Assembly: GCA_019044685.2 (NCBI GenBank)
Contig: JAGTXX020000013.1
Coordinates: forward strand, 186,001 to 250,000
Direction: 5' to 3'
Origin: Nannochloris sp. 'desiccata'
Lineage: Eukaryota > Chlorophyta > Trebouxiophyceae > Chlorellales > Chlorellaceae
DNA: 64,000 nucleotides
The notes below the pieces were generated by a model, which was not told the DNA's origin, did no database searches, and worked only from the letters and a program-made list of their open reading frames with translations. Shown here piece after piece: positions 45,401 to 57,084 of this stretch. The first letter of the stretch is position 1. Each line of letters begins with the position of its first letter. The translations under genes were made by a program, and so were the position numbers.

Positions 45401-46056
45401 CTGGAATGGATAGAACAACGGTGTTGAAATTATTACCTAGCATACTAGATTTACCTACGGAAATGCTGAAGCAAACAATCGCGAGGTTGACTACTTCTAG
45501 TGGTGGTGCTGACGGCGGAGGTGCTGCAGCTGCTCTAGTCCCAGCTGCTTCTGTGGTAAAGGCTCTGTTTTCCCCTTCAGAATTCCTGGCAGCGCTGCAT
45601 ACTTTGGAAACAGGCGGGGATGCTTCTATCATACGTAAATCTATGGGTGCAATCCACATATGTATTAGTTCTCCTGAGCTGTTCCCAGGAGAGGAACTCG
45701 CAAGGACAATCAACCAGCTACTCACCCGCAGCCAGTTGCCGCCGCTCTTTATGCGTACAGTGATTCAAAGCTTGGCTGCTGCTCCACGTTTACGGTCGTA
45801 TGTAGTTGGCATTTTAGGCCAACTGGCTGCAAAGCAGGTGTGGAATGATACCACACAGTGGCAAGGATGGGTAATTGCAGCTCAGCAAACTGTGCCAGAG
45901 TCATTTCCCACCTGGTTGCAATTGCCATCGGCGGTGCTCGAAAAGGCTTTGAGCAATGCACCGGCAGAGATGAAGGCTAATTTGGCTGCGTATGCAAAGT
46001 CTCCGCAGTGCCAAGTAGCATTAGCGGGTCAGACAAAGGCATTATTGGGAATTTAA
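42448..46056 (+). CDS. SYMPK: Symplekin / Pta1, mRNA 3'-end processing scaffold
   Basis: A HEAT-repeat scaffold of the cleavage and polyadenylation machinery. Exon 1 42448-42516 (GAACAG|GTAAAT), exon 2 42610-46056 (TTACAG); phase 0, 1,171 residues, stop TAA. The N-terminal helical domain runs from about residue 25 (LLKSLQEIVVKRDASLIPTF, VRRTLLDFFD) to 280, as in symplekin. A disordered stretch with two near-identical APQDPRLAA motifs follows (about 525-560). A second helical region carries LEYLFEDFYGRGGRDVALAW and the C-terminal symplekin domain (SRVLAPVLPGMDRTTVLKLL, IRKSMGAIHICISSPELFPG, PLFMRTVIQSLAAAPRLRSY). A Lys/Glu-rich insert sits near residue 810-850. Confidence 0.92.
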
Positions 46057-46248
46057 GAGCGGTTTAAAGTGGAAGACTAAAACTGAAATCAAAATGTTGT
46101 TTTGTGCAAACCGTCTATCGTCTTACTCTTAGATGACGTGTTATTATTATTTCTACATGTAATTCTACGTATAAACGTATATTTAGCATTACAGAGGGAG
46201 AAAAAGAGAAGTATACAACTAAAAACTAAAACCAAGCAGTATTCTAGT

Positions 46249-47323
46249 TTAGTTACCACCACCACCACCAGAACCAGCCTGCTCACTTTCCTTCTCCTTT
46301 GACTGCTGCTCGTTGACTGCGTCAAGAACAGGCTGTAACTCAGCATCCTCATAGATTTTAAACATGACTGCACCAGTCACAGGATCCTTTGAAACCGTTG
46401 CTAATTCTACCTTCTCTGGTGATAAAGTCGTGCTATCCATCGTCTTACTTAATACTTTAATCACCAACTTGACAGCATCCTCAAGTGTAGCATCCTCAGT
46501 ATAATCAGTTTGCAACACACTGCTAGCAGAAGAGTGATTTGCACCGATACTCGTTGCCTTCCATCCACCATAATTACCACTAGGATCACTCTGATAGAGC
46601 TGGAAACCGCGGTGTTTATCCCAGCCTGCATATAACATCGAGACACCAAAGGGTCTCATGCCACCAAACTGAGTGTAGCCTTGCTTTGTATCACAGATTC
46701 CTTTGACTAGCTGATCAACGGGAATGGGTTCCTGATATTGCAGTAAGTATCTCTGAGATTGAAGACGGGTTGTGTTGATGAGAATGTTGGCGTCAGAGGT
46801 GATGCCAGCCACTGCACAGGCGATGTGATCGTCAATTTTGTACATTTTCTCACGGCGCACACCGACTGCTTTAGTATCCAAAAGCTGCAGGAGTAGGTGT
46901 GGATGATCAGTTTTAGTATGTTTCTAGTATTAGAAATGGAAAAGATTGTATTTAGAAGGCCACTATTTAAAACACATGATTGCTGATTACCTTTGATGTG
47001 ATCCGCTTTTCTGCCCCAAGAACGACACCCTCCTTTGTCAGGACGCCGATGCATGATCCAGCATTAGAAATAGCTTCCATTGCATATCTACACGGGATTA
47101 GAGAATTATTATTAGCTTGAACATAGAAGCCTCCTTCTTCGAAGATGAAACTAAGACTGATCTGTGCACTTACTCTACTTGATGAAGGCGCCCCTCCGGC
47201 GAAAACTGCAGTTTCAAGAAAAGGAGATCATTAGCATTGTTAGAGACTGGTTGTAACAAAGAAACGTAATGGGAGTCCCTAAAAACTCACAATTGTTGTT
47301 CTCGAATCATATCTGCGACTCAT
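46249..47323 (-). CDS. PSMA4: 20S proteasome alpha-4 subunit (PSMA4/PAC1)
   Basis: An outer-ring alpha subunit of the 20S proteasome, 265 residues in four exons: 47323-47291, 47205-47174, 47087-46991 and 46884-46249. All junctions are GT-AG with matching phases. The N terminus [11 protein letters not shown] + [20 protein letters not shown] is the alpha-subunit signature. Subtype markers are KRITSK+[63 protein letters not shown], and [18 protein letters not shown], diagnostic of alpha-4. The tail ends in a Gly run (GSGGGGGN), longer than usual. The first exons are tiny, which hides the start of the gene from simple ORF searches. Confidence 0.96.
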
Positions 47324-47536
47324 AACGAAGCTGATCAGAGATATAAATCGGGTCGTATGATAGATAAGGTCTATATAAAACTAATGTAATACGTCTCTGG
47401 CCTGATCAGGGTTATTTTTCATACCAGGGCCTTGCTAGAAAACTCTGCCCTCATTGAAACGCCGCTCAGCGGCCCGCTGCCCTTTGCTTCTGAGCCTCTG
47501 TACAGATAAATAAAATATTACATAACATTGTTATAA

Positions 47537-49779
47537 TCAAATCTGAACTCGAGCATCTTCTTCTAAGGCCATATCTATTTCCCTAAGAATATTCTGGACA
47601 TCAGCCTGGGTTTCAACAGCCTCTCCCACTGCCATCTTACCAGCTGATTTATTCGCTCCTCCTCCTCTTCCTTTCTTCCCACCACGCATCCCTGACCCAA
47701 CAGATACAGCTGAAGCAGATTTTCCCGTCGCCTTTCCACCTCGCCCTCTCCCTCGCCCTCCAGAAGCAGCTGCAGCTTTTTTACCACGACCTCCGGCTGC
47801 TCCCTGCCGCTGTTTATTCGTTGCCTGCTCCACCACTTTAACTTCTTCCCCATCAGAGGGATCACTCTCGCCACTGCTATTGCTACTTGAAGGGGAAGTA
47901 GACGTAGCCGTAGACGTAAAGTCATCATCACTACTAGTATCGCTACTTATATTTCTCGTCCTTTTCCCTCTTTTACCTTGAATAGTCGTGTCGGTCATCT
48001 TTGTTGACCCATCACCACCACCACCACCACCTTCAGTGCCAGTACCACCACCAGCGACATCTGATGGACCAGCCAGGTATTCGAATTCAGATTGCAATCC
48101 AGGGACAAATGGCATATCTTCATCAGAATCTATTCCTAATCCTAATCCAGTAGAATATCCAGCAACTTGGGGGGGAGCGGTGGTTGTGGCGTGCAGTTCT
48201 TTTTCAATTACATTATCAATACCCATCAACTCAGCCCAAGGTTGAGAGCGACGAGCGATGTCAATGTGGCGAGCTTTCTCGCGAGCTAGCAATTGACGAG
48301 AGACGTTCCCAGGGACGCCTGGTATGGTATGTGCAGCAGCGGCGGCAGCAGCGGCGGCGGTTGCTGAAAGCCTGTTGTTTTGAGCTTTTTTGCGTGATCG
48401 GGGAGCTTTTTTTCTAGTGGTCTTTGACGGCTGTGACCCGCCATCGAGAGCAGTGGTAGTGATCTCAGTTTCTGTTGCTCTTGTCGCTGATTCTTTCTCC
48501 TTTTTTAGCATCTTTTCTCGCCAATTTGGGCCATACTGTAAATTCAACTGCAGCTCTTCCTGCTTTTTTGTAGCATACTCATGTAGATATTTGCCAAGAG
48601 ATAAATCTGCAATACCTTCCAGGTGTTGTTGCTGTTCTTCAGAACCAGAGACTCCACCAGGAGCAGCTCTAGATGGCCCAGCTGCAGCAACACGCGTTTG
48701 TTGTCCTAAAGCTCTCCATAACTTTTTCAATTTTTCTCCATACCCCCGACACAGCGGATCCAAATGACCAGTCCCCAACCCAGTTAATGTAGAATCTAAA
48801 TGAAAATGGACTTCACGTAGAGTGGCAGCATCTTCACCTCGTAGACCTGGTGTGATGTACGAAGCACCGATGCCAGGAGCTAGACTAGAAGCTGGTGGTC
48901 CCCCTACAACGACACTCTCAACACCACCAGCAGGTGTTGTCGCTATATTTATATTGACATTTGTAAGGCTCGTATCAGGCTGCAGAGACGAACCTGGTAG
49001 CAGCGCTTTTTCTTTGACAAGCTGAGCTAATAATGACAAAGCATCAAGAGCGTTAGATTGGGCTAAATAAGTCGCTAGGTGAGTGATGGTCTCTTGTTGT
49101 TCTTTAGATACTCTAATCTTAGTTGTAATAGGCCCAGGTTGAGCGTAATATATGCTGTAAAGACAATAAACAGCTGTAGCAACTACGGGAGGGCCTTGGA
49201 CTGCAGGAGCAGTTGCCCAAGCTACGTCTTCTGGAGTGAGGCAAGGTAGCCTCTCTTGAGAGGCATCGTCTTTATCTCCGTTTGCTGTTGTAATAGATTG
49301 CTGATTGAGAGGTGAAAATGGGTTGGCTAGCTCGAATACTTCTCGAAAAGGGAGTGAATCTGCTTTGATTATGCCCAAGAGAAAGTTATTTAGGGAGTCA
49401 ATCAAGCTTGGGAGACCAGTTCCTGAAGGGCAAGCCTGCAAAGACGAGTGAGAAAAGACGGGGGATCAGGAGCGGCGCTTTTTCTTTTTTCTTTTTGAAA
49501 TAAAAGGGGCAGCCCTCCATTACACCAACTGCTATCAATCGTATTGCTATGAAGATGTTTGATTCCTACCTGGAATATATGAGAATAGCCAATTTGCTTC
49601 CAAATACTTTTGAAAGTGGCAAAAGAAAATGGAGCACCGTCACGAGCGCTGATCAAGAACCGAACGATGAGTTGGAGAGTATCAAGATGCGCTGTGTATT
49701 CAATCGGTCTTTTGATGGTTCGACGGTCCTGTCGAACGCGCGTAACCTGCTCTGGGACAGCTTCAGTCGGTTCTGCCAT
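47537..49779 (-). CDS. SNAPC1: SNAPc subunit 1-like protein (SNAP43) with long disordered tail
   Basis: A probable subunit of the snRNA-activating complex used by Pol II and Pol III snRNA promoters. Exon 1 49779-49570 (TTCCAG|GTAGGA), exon 2 49435-47537 (TTTGCAG); phase 0, 702 residues. The N-terminal 230 residues fit SNAPC1: LDTLQLIVRFLISARDGAPF, FKSIWKQIGYSHIF, then later PVVATAVYCLYSIYYAQPGP, TKIRVSKEQQETITHLATYL and LDALSLLAQLVKEKALLP, corresponding to the family's F-x-x-LW, ALYLLYGLYxxQ and IRV segments. The remainder is disordered: charged, poly-Ala, an acidic Ser cluster (SSDTSSDDDFTSTATS), and a basic Gly/Arg/Lys-rich end (GGRGRGRGGKATGK). The family is recognised from motif order only, so it is moderately sure. 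Confidence 0.6.
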
Positions 49780-50231
49780 TAAATTGCAAAAGAACCACAG
49801 CTGAATCAAGCTTAATTAAAAAACTTCACGAATTCTCATCTATTGATATTGCGTTAGAATATTATTCGGCATTTATTTGGCTGGGAATACGCCTTTATTT
49901 GTTGTAAACTAGGCATTAATTGTTCGCAAAGTGATCATTTTATTAACATCGATAAAGTTGGGAGCAACTTGCAATGATTCCAGATGAAAACAGTAAAATA
50001 ATATTTAGAATATCTTTATACCGTTGTACAGTCGTGTATCTCTAGCTCCTTTGAAGGAAAAATGGAACTGGCAGGCCCAGGATTCGGCACGTGATTTTGA
50101 TTTGTGTCGTATCACACATAAAAGCACAGCCATCTACAAGCACTCTACCAATTTAAACTTACCGTATGTAACACTAAATCCAATTAGAGGACTCAGAGGC
50201 GTTTTCCTTAGAAGCTGACGAATTTATTGCA
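49780..50231. promoter_or_regulatory. Divergent promoter region, SNAPC1-like / alpha-beta hydrolase
   Basis: A 452-base AT-rich gap between divergent starts. No specific element or small gene is recognisable. Confidence 0.4.
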
Positions 50232-51552
50232 ATGAGACTTTTTGTACCACCCGTGTTAATTGCCTTCCTGGTTGGAAGTGCTTCCGCCCAAGTGCCCCAA
50301 CCTCAGACTGCAGAAGAGAGTAAGTTAAAGGAAAGAACCATCTGTCTTCTCTAGATCGTGCCTCACGACCCCATTCCCTATTCTTTTAGTGCAAGCTCAG
50401 CTCGACCTCTCTGCCGAAAACTTGGGTGCCTTTATTGGAGCCAACTGCAACCCTAAAAGCGACAATTTCACTATTTATGAGTATACCAACGCCACTATTG
50501 GTAATCTGACCTTCATTCAAGTCGGCGACGTCAATTATGGGTATTACTTGTTCGGGAATGACTCCTCTGATTTGCCGCCTGTTGTGTTAATCCCGGGTTA
50601 GACCGGCACGATTCAAAACTGGCCTGTACCCTTGCTCCAGCAACTTGCTGCCACCCGCCAAGTCTTGATTTTCGACAATCGAGGTATCGGCTATTCCATT
50701 GACTCTGCCCCTGCTTCTGAGCTCACTATGGAAACAATGGCCTCATCCACCGTAGACTTTATTGCCGCCTTAAAATTGGGTAAAGCTGACATCTTTGGGT
50801 GGTCTATGGGTGGAGAGATCGCGTTGACCATGGCTGTTCTCTTCCCTGACAAAGTTGGGAAGATTATGACTATTGGAGGTGACCTTGGTGGCCCAACTGA
50901 TATATCTGAAAACGCACCTCAATACGTTCCTGTGCTGAACGCTCTGAGTAACTCAAGCGCCTCAGATGAAGCGTTTTTAATGCGCCTTGCTGCCCTCTTC
51001 CCTGCGTGGCTGAATGACACTGACCTCCCCGGTATCGGCGTCTGCAACTTGATGTCCTCGTTCTACAGCCTGCCCTTTGACGCTGCCAGCGGCCAAGCAA
51101 TCAAAAATCAAGGAGTGGCTGAGTCAGCCTTTGGCAACAGCTCTGCCATCTACGACCGTGCGGCCAATATTACCAACCCAGTACTGATTATCAACGGCGA
51201 GGAGGATGTCTCTATGGCGCCTGAAGCTGCAGTTATGATATTCAATCAGATCCCTGGGTCAATTCTAGTAGAATTACCAGAAGGTGGCCACGGGAGTCTA
51301 TTTAGCTATTCGGCAAATGGAGATGATACGTTTGCAAAGTTGTTGAATGCATTCTCTGCGAGTGATGATCCTAATGACGCTGTGGCGGAGGTTGCTGGGT
51401 CTGTTGGGGCGATTTATCAAGATAAGAAGAGTGCTTCTCCTTCTCCTTCTATGTCCCCAAGCCCTGCACCCGTTCCGGGTCCTTCCTCCTCTGCCACGTC
51501 TTTGAAGGTTTTGGGGACTTTGGTTGCCGCCATTGTTGCGGCAGCATGTTGA
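50232..51552 (+). CDS. Secreted alpha/beta hydrolase with one in-frame UAG
   Basis: A hydrolase of 416 codons plus stop, in two exons: 50232-50319 (GAGA|GTAAGT) and 50390-51552 (TTTTAG). It has a signal peptide (MRLFVPPVLIAFLVGSASAQ). The fold is intact: the first strand VVLIPG, then FDNRGIGYSIDSAP, nucleophile elbow FGWSMGGEIALTM, Asp in LIINGEEDVSMAPE and His in LPEGGHGSLF. A Ser/Pro repeat and a hydrophobic end (VLGTLVAAIVAAAC) suggest a GPI anchor. Codon 100, at 50599-50601 in the oxyanion-loop motif LIPG-x-TGTIQNWP, is TAG, where relatives have an aromatic residue. Reading frame, codon use and motifs continue unbroken after it, so the stop is isolated. It may be readthrough, a recent null allele or a base error. 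Confidence 0.82.
50599..50601 (+). other. In-frame UAG within alpha/beta hydrolase
   Basis: A TAG codon in frame with 200 intact bases before it and 950 after it. The position normally holds Phe, Tyr or Leu after the IPG strand. TAC or TAT to TAG would be one base change. Confidence 0.85.
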
Positions 51553-52390
51553 GTTTAAGGAAGTTTACCTTTTTCCAATCTTGCTTTATAGCTTGGTTCA
51601 GCACTGCTTTCTTTCCAGCTTTAGACAGGTAAAAAAAGGAAAGTCAGAATTAAAAAAAAAAATCATAACTCAAAATCCCTGGGCTTTTATTGTATTTTGT
51701 TTGTGTTTTCCTGTTCACCGACGTTTCGACTCTGTCATAGAAGCGTGCTACAGGGTCTTCTATCAGGAACACCAGGGAGAAGAAGGACCCTAGTCCAATG
51801 CGAAAGCTGCACCGCCGGCACGGTGGACTGGTTTTCTTTATGGCAAAATCCTTTGTTTAGCAACGCATGGTCTATAAACTATTGCTTTCACTAATATTTT
51901 GATATCTGATCTTCTCTTAGATTGTATTTTATTTGTGAGCCCAACTATTTATAATATGAAATTACCTGGGCTTCTCTCTTTTGAAAACTGTGCGGCGTAA
52001 CGACGACGGGTTATTATCGCCGGAGGGGTCCTGTATTTTTTATGTTTATATTTAGCTAGTATGTAACACGTACATTATATTGGAGCCTAAATAGGATCGC
52101 AGCTGTAGTTTTTGAGAGTCCCTGTTATTGCCAGGTCAGTTTGAACACAGCAGCAGAGCGGCGCTTGAGCACCACCACAACCGTTGAACCCCGAGGGCAA
52201 GCCACCTTGACAACGAAAACTTTTTTTTTTTCGTCGAAAAGTAACAACATAATCGTAGCGAACAAAGTAAAATAATTTTTTATAGTTTCTTCAATTACTT
52301 CTGAAATTGTCAAGGTCGCTGTAGAGGCCACCATACGTCTTCCGATAGGGCACTGATCTGAAAAACTGTGATCACGCAAATTTAGCGTTC
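51553..52390. other. Intergenic, 838 bases
   Basis: Holds the hydrolase 3' UTR and the DIS3L2 promoter. Open frames on both strands are short and featureless. I see no RNA gene or repeat. Confidence 0.45.
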
Positions 52391-55300
52391 ATGAGTCCTA
52401 GTGGCGCTACCGCCCCTCCTCCCGGGCTACACCGCGAACTGTCACCTGCTCCAAACGGCGATGTAACTCGTTCTGCGGAAGGTCGCGCGGAAAAGAACTC
52501 GAAACCTCGAAATCAACATCTTCGCCGTCGAGCCCCCCGCGTCAAAAAGAAACCAAAAGCTGAAACCAATGCCGAAGGTGGAAGCGAAGCGGAAGGGCAA
52601 GCCGAAGCGTCGTCTAGTAATAGGAAACAACGCACTAGAAATCCAAGAAGTAGATCTATTGTTACTCCCCCTCCTGCTACCAATATTACTACTGAAGAAA
52701 AACAAGCGGAAGTCGGGTGGATGAAAACAGGCAGCGCTTCTTCTTCTAAGAAACAACAAGGCAAGGACAGCAGCACTAGAAAATATCAGAAAACTCCCTC
52801 GAATGGTACTAAGGTAGCTTCCTCTGCAGCGCAGCAACAACGAAACTGTCGCCTGAACCCACCCACCTTGACCCCAGGAAAACCCATTTTTAAGGAGCAC
52901 CTTGGCCTCGACGCCTTGGTCTCTGGTCTTGAAAAAGGCACTCTATTCCGCGCCAAATTACGCTGTAACCCTGGAGATAGATCTCAAGGCTTTTGTACTA
53001 TTCCAGGATTACCACATGATGTGTTTATTCCCGACTGGAAACCGCAAAATAGAGCAGTTGAAGGTGATGAAGTGGTTATTCAGTTGCTGCCGATGTCGGA
53101 TTGGAGGAATCAAAACACGCCGCTTGGAGGTAGAGGCAATTGGAAAACGAAACGGACAGAGAGAAAAAGTAGTGCCACACCTTCGCAATCAGCTACTAGT
53201 AATATCGTACCATTTGGCAGTGCATTTAGAGAAAGCAAAATGAGCGCTAGTATGACTATACCAACAGAGGTTACTGGCGGTGGTGGTGGTGGCGGCAACG
53301 GGAATCGAGGAGAGAAGGAAGAGGTCACATCTAGAATGCCTATTTCAACACCTATCACACCCGCTACTATTGAAATCGCTCTTGGCGACGAATCACAGTG
53401 TGCCGCAGACGAAGAAGACAGTGAATGTGAAGAGGGTGAAGTGGTGTCGGAGCTTATAGCGGCACCTGCGTTGATGTCCTCCCCGAGTGGCGGTGAGCTG
53501 TCTATTTCTATGGACCAGCATCCCCCTTTGGGATTGGAAGGAGTGGATGACTTGGAAGAAGAAGAGGAAGAGCATGATGTCAGTATGGTAGGATTTGTCA
53601 CTGAAAAGTTACAAAAAGCCACCTTGCTAGGTACCTCTGCAGCAACAACACCCCATGCCCCTTTTTCCATTAATAATGAATGTGAAGAGCAACGACCTTG
53701 GTCAAATGCTACCTCCCCTGACCAAGCAATTACCCTTATTTCGTCTTTATTGAACAATGAATTCCAGGGTTGGAGAGCTACAGCAGAGGTCGTAGGTATC
53801 ATGCAACGATCAGAACGAAGAAATACCATAGTAGGTGTTTTAAAGACGTTTGGCAGCGGGCACAGCAGCCCCTTTTGTTTGATCCCGAGAGACCCTCGTT
53901 TACCTCGATGCCTCCTAGAACACGGCACACTGAGACGTAGTTTTGATAAAGCGACTGTGGATGCATTACTAAAAGAAGCTAGGCAAGAAGAGGTCACCTA
54001 TCGGACCTTGCTAGCGGCAAAAATAACTTCTTGGGAGAGGTACCACCGCCATCCTTTGGTCGAAATCAATCGCATCGTGGGTCAAGCCGGAGGGTTGGAT
54101 GTCGAAATTGAAGCATTGTTACTTCAAGAACGTGTTCATGATGATGATCAATTCACACCAGAGGTACTAGCATGCTTGCCTGCTGTGCCATGGAGCATTT
54201 CAGAGGTTGACATCGCCCAGCGCCGGGATTTGAGATCTCTCAGAATTTTCTCTATTGATCCCCCTACAGCCCGTGATTTAGACGATGCCTTATCTATAGA
54301 ATCATTACCAGATGGAGTATTCCGTATTGGAGTCCATATTGCTGACGTATCACATTTCGTGACCCCGGCCACTCCTCTTGATGAAGAAGCTGCGGTACGG
54401 TCAACGTCTGTGTACCTCGTTGACCGAGTAATACCCATGTTACCCAGGTTACTCTGTGAAGAGCTGTGTTCTCTTAATCCAGGGGTAGATCGGCTGGCGT
54501 TTTCTATTATTTGGGAAATGGACTCAAAAGGGAATATCAAAAGTACATGGGCAGGACGGACGATAATCTGCTCTTGTGGAAAATTGTCTTATCCACAGGT
54601 TCAAGAATTAATTGATGGCACTTCTACCCCTGAAGGACCTTTACCAGAAGGTGTACAACTGCACGGATCAGCGCATAGTTGGAGAGAGGTAGCCCGTGAT
54701 GCGTTGAAGCTGCACAGCGTGGCGTCAGAAATGAGGCGCCGGAGGTTTGAAGTTGATGGCGCGTTGCGATTAGACAACGTCCGGTTGTATTTTGAGCTAG
54801 ATGATGAGGGTAAAGCTGTAGAGTATGGAGCATATCAACAAAAAGAAGCGAATCGGCTTGTAGAAGAATTTATGCTCGCAGCCAACATGACTGCTGCAAA
54901 AATAGTTTCTGCCGCCTTTCCAGATCGAGCGCTATTACGTCGTCATATGCCCCCTAACGGCACCAAACTCCGAGAATTAGCAACTACAATCGCTAGATTA
55001 TTACCGAATGCACCGCCATTGGATGTTTCCTCTGCTGGTACTTTACAGAAATCCTTGTCAGATTTAAGGAATGCAGTGGGACCAGAAGTTGCCGAGGTCG
55101 TCACTTTAATGTGTACGAAACCCATGCAAACAGCACAGTATTTCTGTACTGGAGATTTTGAGAAAGATCGTAGTTTGTGGAGGCATTATGCACTGGCTGT
55201 AGGCCATTATACGCACTTTACTTCTCCGATTAGAAGGTAACCTGATGTGTTGGTGCATCGCTTGTTACAAGCAGCGCTGGACAAGGAGAAAGAGATCGAG

Positions 55301-55846
55301 GGGAAAAAAGGCACACATAATAAGCAGAAAAACGTGCTCTTCGATGGTGACAAGGTGTCAGAGATTGCATCACATGCAAATGAGCGTAAAATCGCAGCAA
55401 AAGCAGCGCAAGACGGAGCTTTAAAATTGTATTTAGCTTCCTTATTGCTCGACAGACCCGGTGTATTTCATGCTGTTGTTATCGGGCTTGGTGGTTCCCG
55501 GTTCTTTGACGCCTACGTCCCTGATTTAGGTATCGACGTCAGGGTTCATACTGATAGAATCCTAAAAGGCGGAGAAGCTGCTTTGAATTTACACTGGAAT
55601 GATGAAATTAAAAATTTGAAAATTGACGTCAATGTAGAAGCAGCCTCTACCAACAATGTTTCCGCTATACTGCCTGTGTATGATGACGTTGAAAATATGA
55701 GTAAGTTACATAATCCAAAGCATATTGAAAAGGTGAAGTGGCCGATTGAGCTTCGTGCCTTGTGTTCTGTGCCAGTAATAGTTTGTGGAGCGAGAAGCAA
55801 GAGTAGTGGCAGCCCTTCGGGAGTGCATGCCAAGATTTTTGTATAA
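52391..55846 (+). CDS. DIS3L2: DIS3L2/SOV-type RNB exoribonuclease with one in-frame UAA
   Basis: A cytoplasmic 3'-to-5' exoribonuclease of the RNase II/R family, 1,151 codons before the final TAA, single exon. Like DIS3L2 it has no PIN domain. A basic disordered N terminus leads to the cold-shock-like region (FRAKLRCNPGDRSQGFCTIP, then VFIPDWKPQNRAVEGDEVVI, about 183-235), a long Glu/Ser-rich insert, and a second OB segment. The RNB core follows: IFSIDPPTARDLDDAL (catalytic Asp cluster, about residue 622), IGVHIADVSHFV, FMLAANMTAAKI, and HYTHFTSPIRR. Codon 950 (55238-55240) is TAA exactly where the near-invariant Tyr of SPIRRYPD is expected. The frame then resumes PDVLVHRLLQAAL through the S1-like end (VDVRVHTDRIL). 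The stop would remove the end of RNB and the S1 domain. Readthrough, a null allele or a base error are possible. Confidence 0.86.
55238..55240 (+). other. In-frame UAA at the conserved RNB tyrosine
   Basis: Replaces the Tyr codon in the SPIRR-Y-PDVLVHR motif; one base change from TAC or TAT. The downstream 202 codons remain open and conserved. Confidence 0.88.
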
Positions 55847-56033
55847 GGAGATAGATAATTTGGTTTATTCTTTGGATCATTGTCGGTGTATACTATCCAT
55901 CCAATTTTAATTGTATTCATTCTTACTTTACAACGAACACATCTTTTAAAATTTGAAAAAGAAGAAAGAGAGAAAGAAAAGGAGAAAAGCAAAGTTAAGA
56001 AACATCTACCGGTCTTTCTCCCTTCAACCTTTC

Positions 56034-56949
56034 CTAACCATAGCACCTAATAGGATCATTGCATCCCTTTTCAGCGCTCTGTGCTCTTCCACCACGTCCA
56101 CCCTTTGCCAAGTATTGCTGATGATAGTCTTCCGCCATCCAAAACTCAACTGCAGGCTTCAATTCAGATACCACCTTCTTCCCGGAAACACGACGAGGGT
56201 ATTTTCCAGCATCAAGCTGAGCTTGTACTTCAGCATAAGCAGCCTCTGCGTCGGCCTTTTGTTCGTCGGTATGATAGTACACACCGCTACGGTACTGGGT
56301 ACCTGCGTCATTACCTTGGCGGTTTAAAGTAGTAGGGTCGGTTTTTTCAAAGAACACGTCGAGTAGTTTTTTGTAGGACACTTCTTTTGGGTTGTAATGC
56401 ATGTGGACAGCCTCTGTGTGACCAGTACTGCCCCTGCACACGGCTTCGTAGCTGGGACCTTCAACTTGGCCCTGAGTATACCCAACCCAGGTTTGGGTGA
56501 CGCCAGGGACGCGTTGGTATGCTAATTCAATGCCCCAAAAACATCCGCCCGCGAACGTCGCCATTTCAAGGCCTTCAGGAGCGGTCGCTGGCGCCAACTT
56601 TGTTACAGGTTTGGCAGTGCGAGCAAACTGAAGCACTTCGTCGTTCTTACCCTGCAGAAAAAATGATGTTAAAAATGAGAGAGGAGGTGAGAGAGCGGTG
56701 GCTCGGACGCTTCTAGATGCTTATAATGTTGGAGCGCCAGCTAAGTAGCCATAGTTGCGCAATGTAATTGAACGAGGATATGTGGATAACTTTGTAAGAA
56801 TATACCTCGCGTTTAGGTGACTTGTCACCGCCGAATAAGCCGGATAACAAATTCATGGCTCTGATCTGGACAGGGGATGATCGCCTGTTGACACTCACAA
56901 CAGCCCTGGCTTTGGGAGCATGAGTAAAACACGCGGACTTAGCGAGCAT
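56034..56949 (-). CDS. MSRA: Peptide methionine sulfoxide reductase A, organellar
   Basis: Repairs methionine-S-sulfoxide in proteins. Exon 1 56949-56806 (CGCGAG|GTATAT) encodes an Arg/Ser/Ala-rich targeting peptide followed by MNLLSGLFGGDKSPKRE. Exon 2 56651-56034 (TTCTGCAG) is phase 0; total 253 residues, stop TAA. The catalytic motif is FAGGCFWGIELAYQRVPGV, with the nucleophilic Cys in GCFWG. Family markers follow: GYTQGQVEGPSYEAVCRGST, GHTEAVHMHYNP, FFEKTDPTTLNRQGNDAGTQ and AEDYHQQYL. A C-terminal Cys (KGCNDPIRCYG, two Cys) matches the resolving cysteines of plant plastid MsrA. The GLFGGDKSPK segment is a plastid-MsrA feature, so a plastid location is likely. Confidence 0.93.
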
Positions 56950-57084
56950 AATGCAACAAATAATGAATTTATATGTGGTATGGAGCTTCGGTTTTAAATA
57001 AAAGTGTGGTCCTCCAACAACATGGATATTACGAGTCGAAGAAAAGCTTATTTCTGGCGCATTTTTTATTTTTATTTCATTAAA

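Noticed and set aside
50599..55240. Wholesale reassignment of UAA/UAG to tyrosine
   Set aside because: TAA and TAG are both used as normal terminal stops here (NAB1, callose synthase and AdoMetDC-ODC end in TAG; V-ATPase c, PRODH and symplekin end in TAA) at the expected protein lengths.
55236..55260. The stop in DIS3L2 being part of an intron starting at GTAACC
   Set aside because: The bases directly after it encode PDVLVHR, the continuation of the conserved motif. Removing them would destroy it, and the frame is unchanged across the stop.
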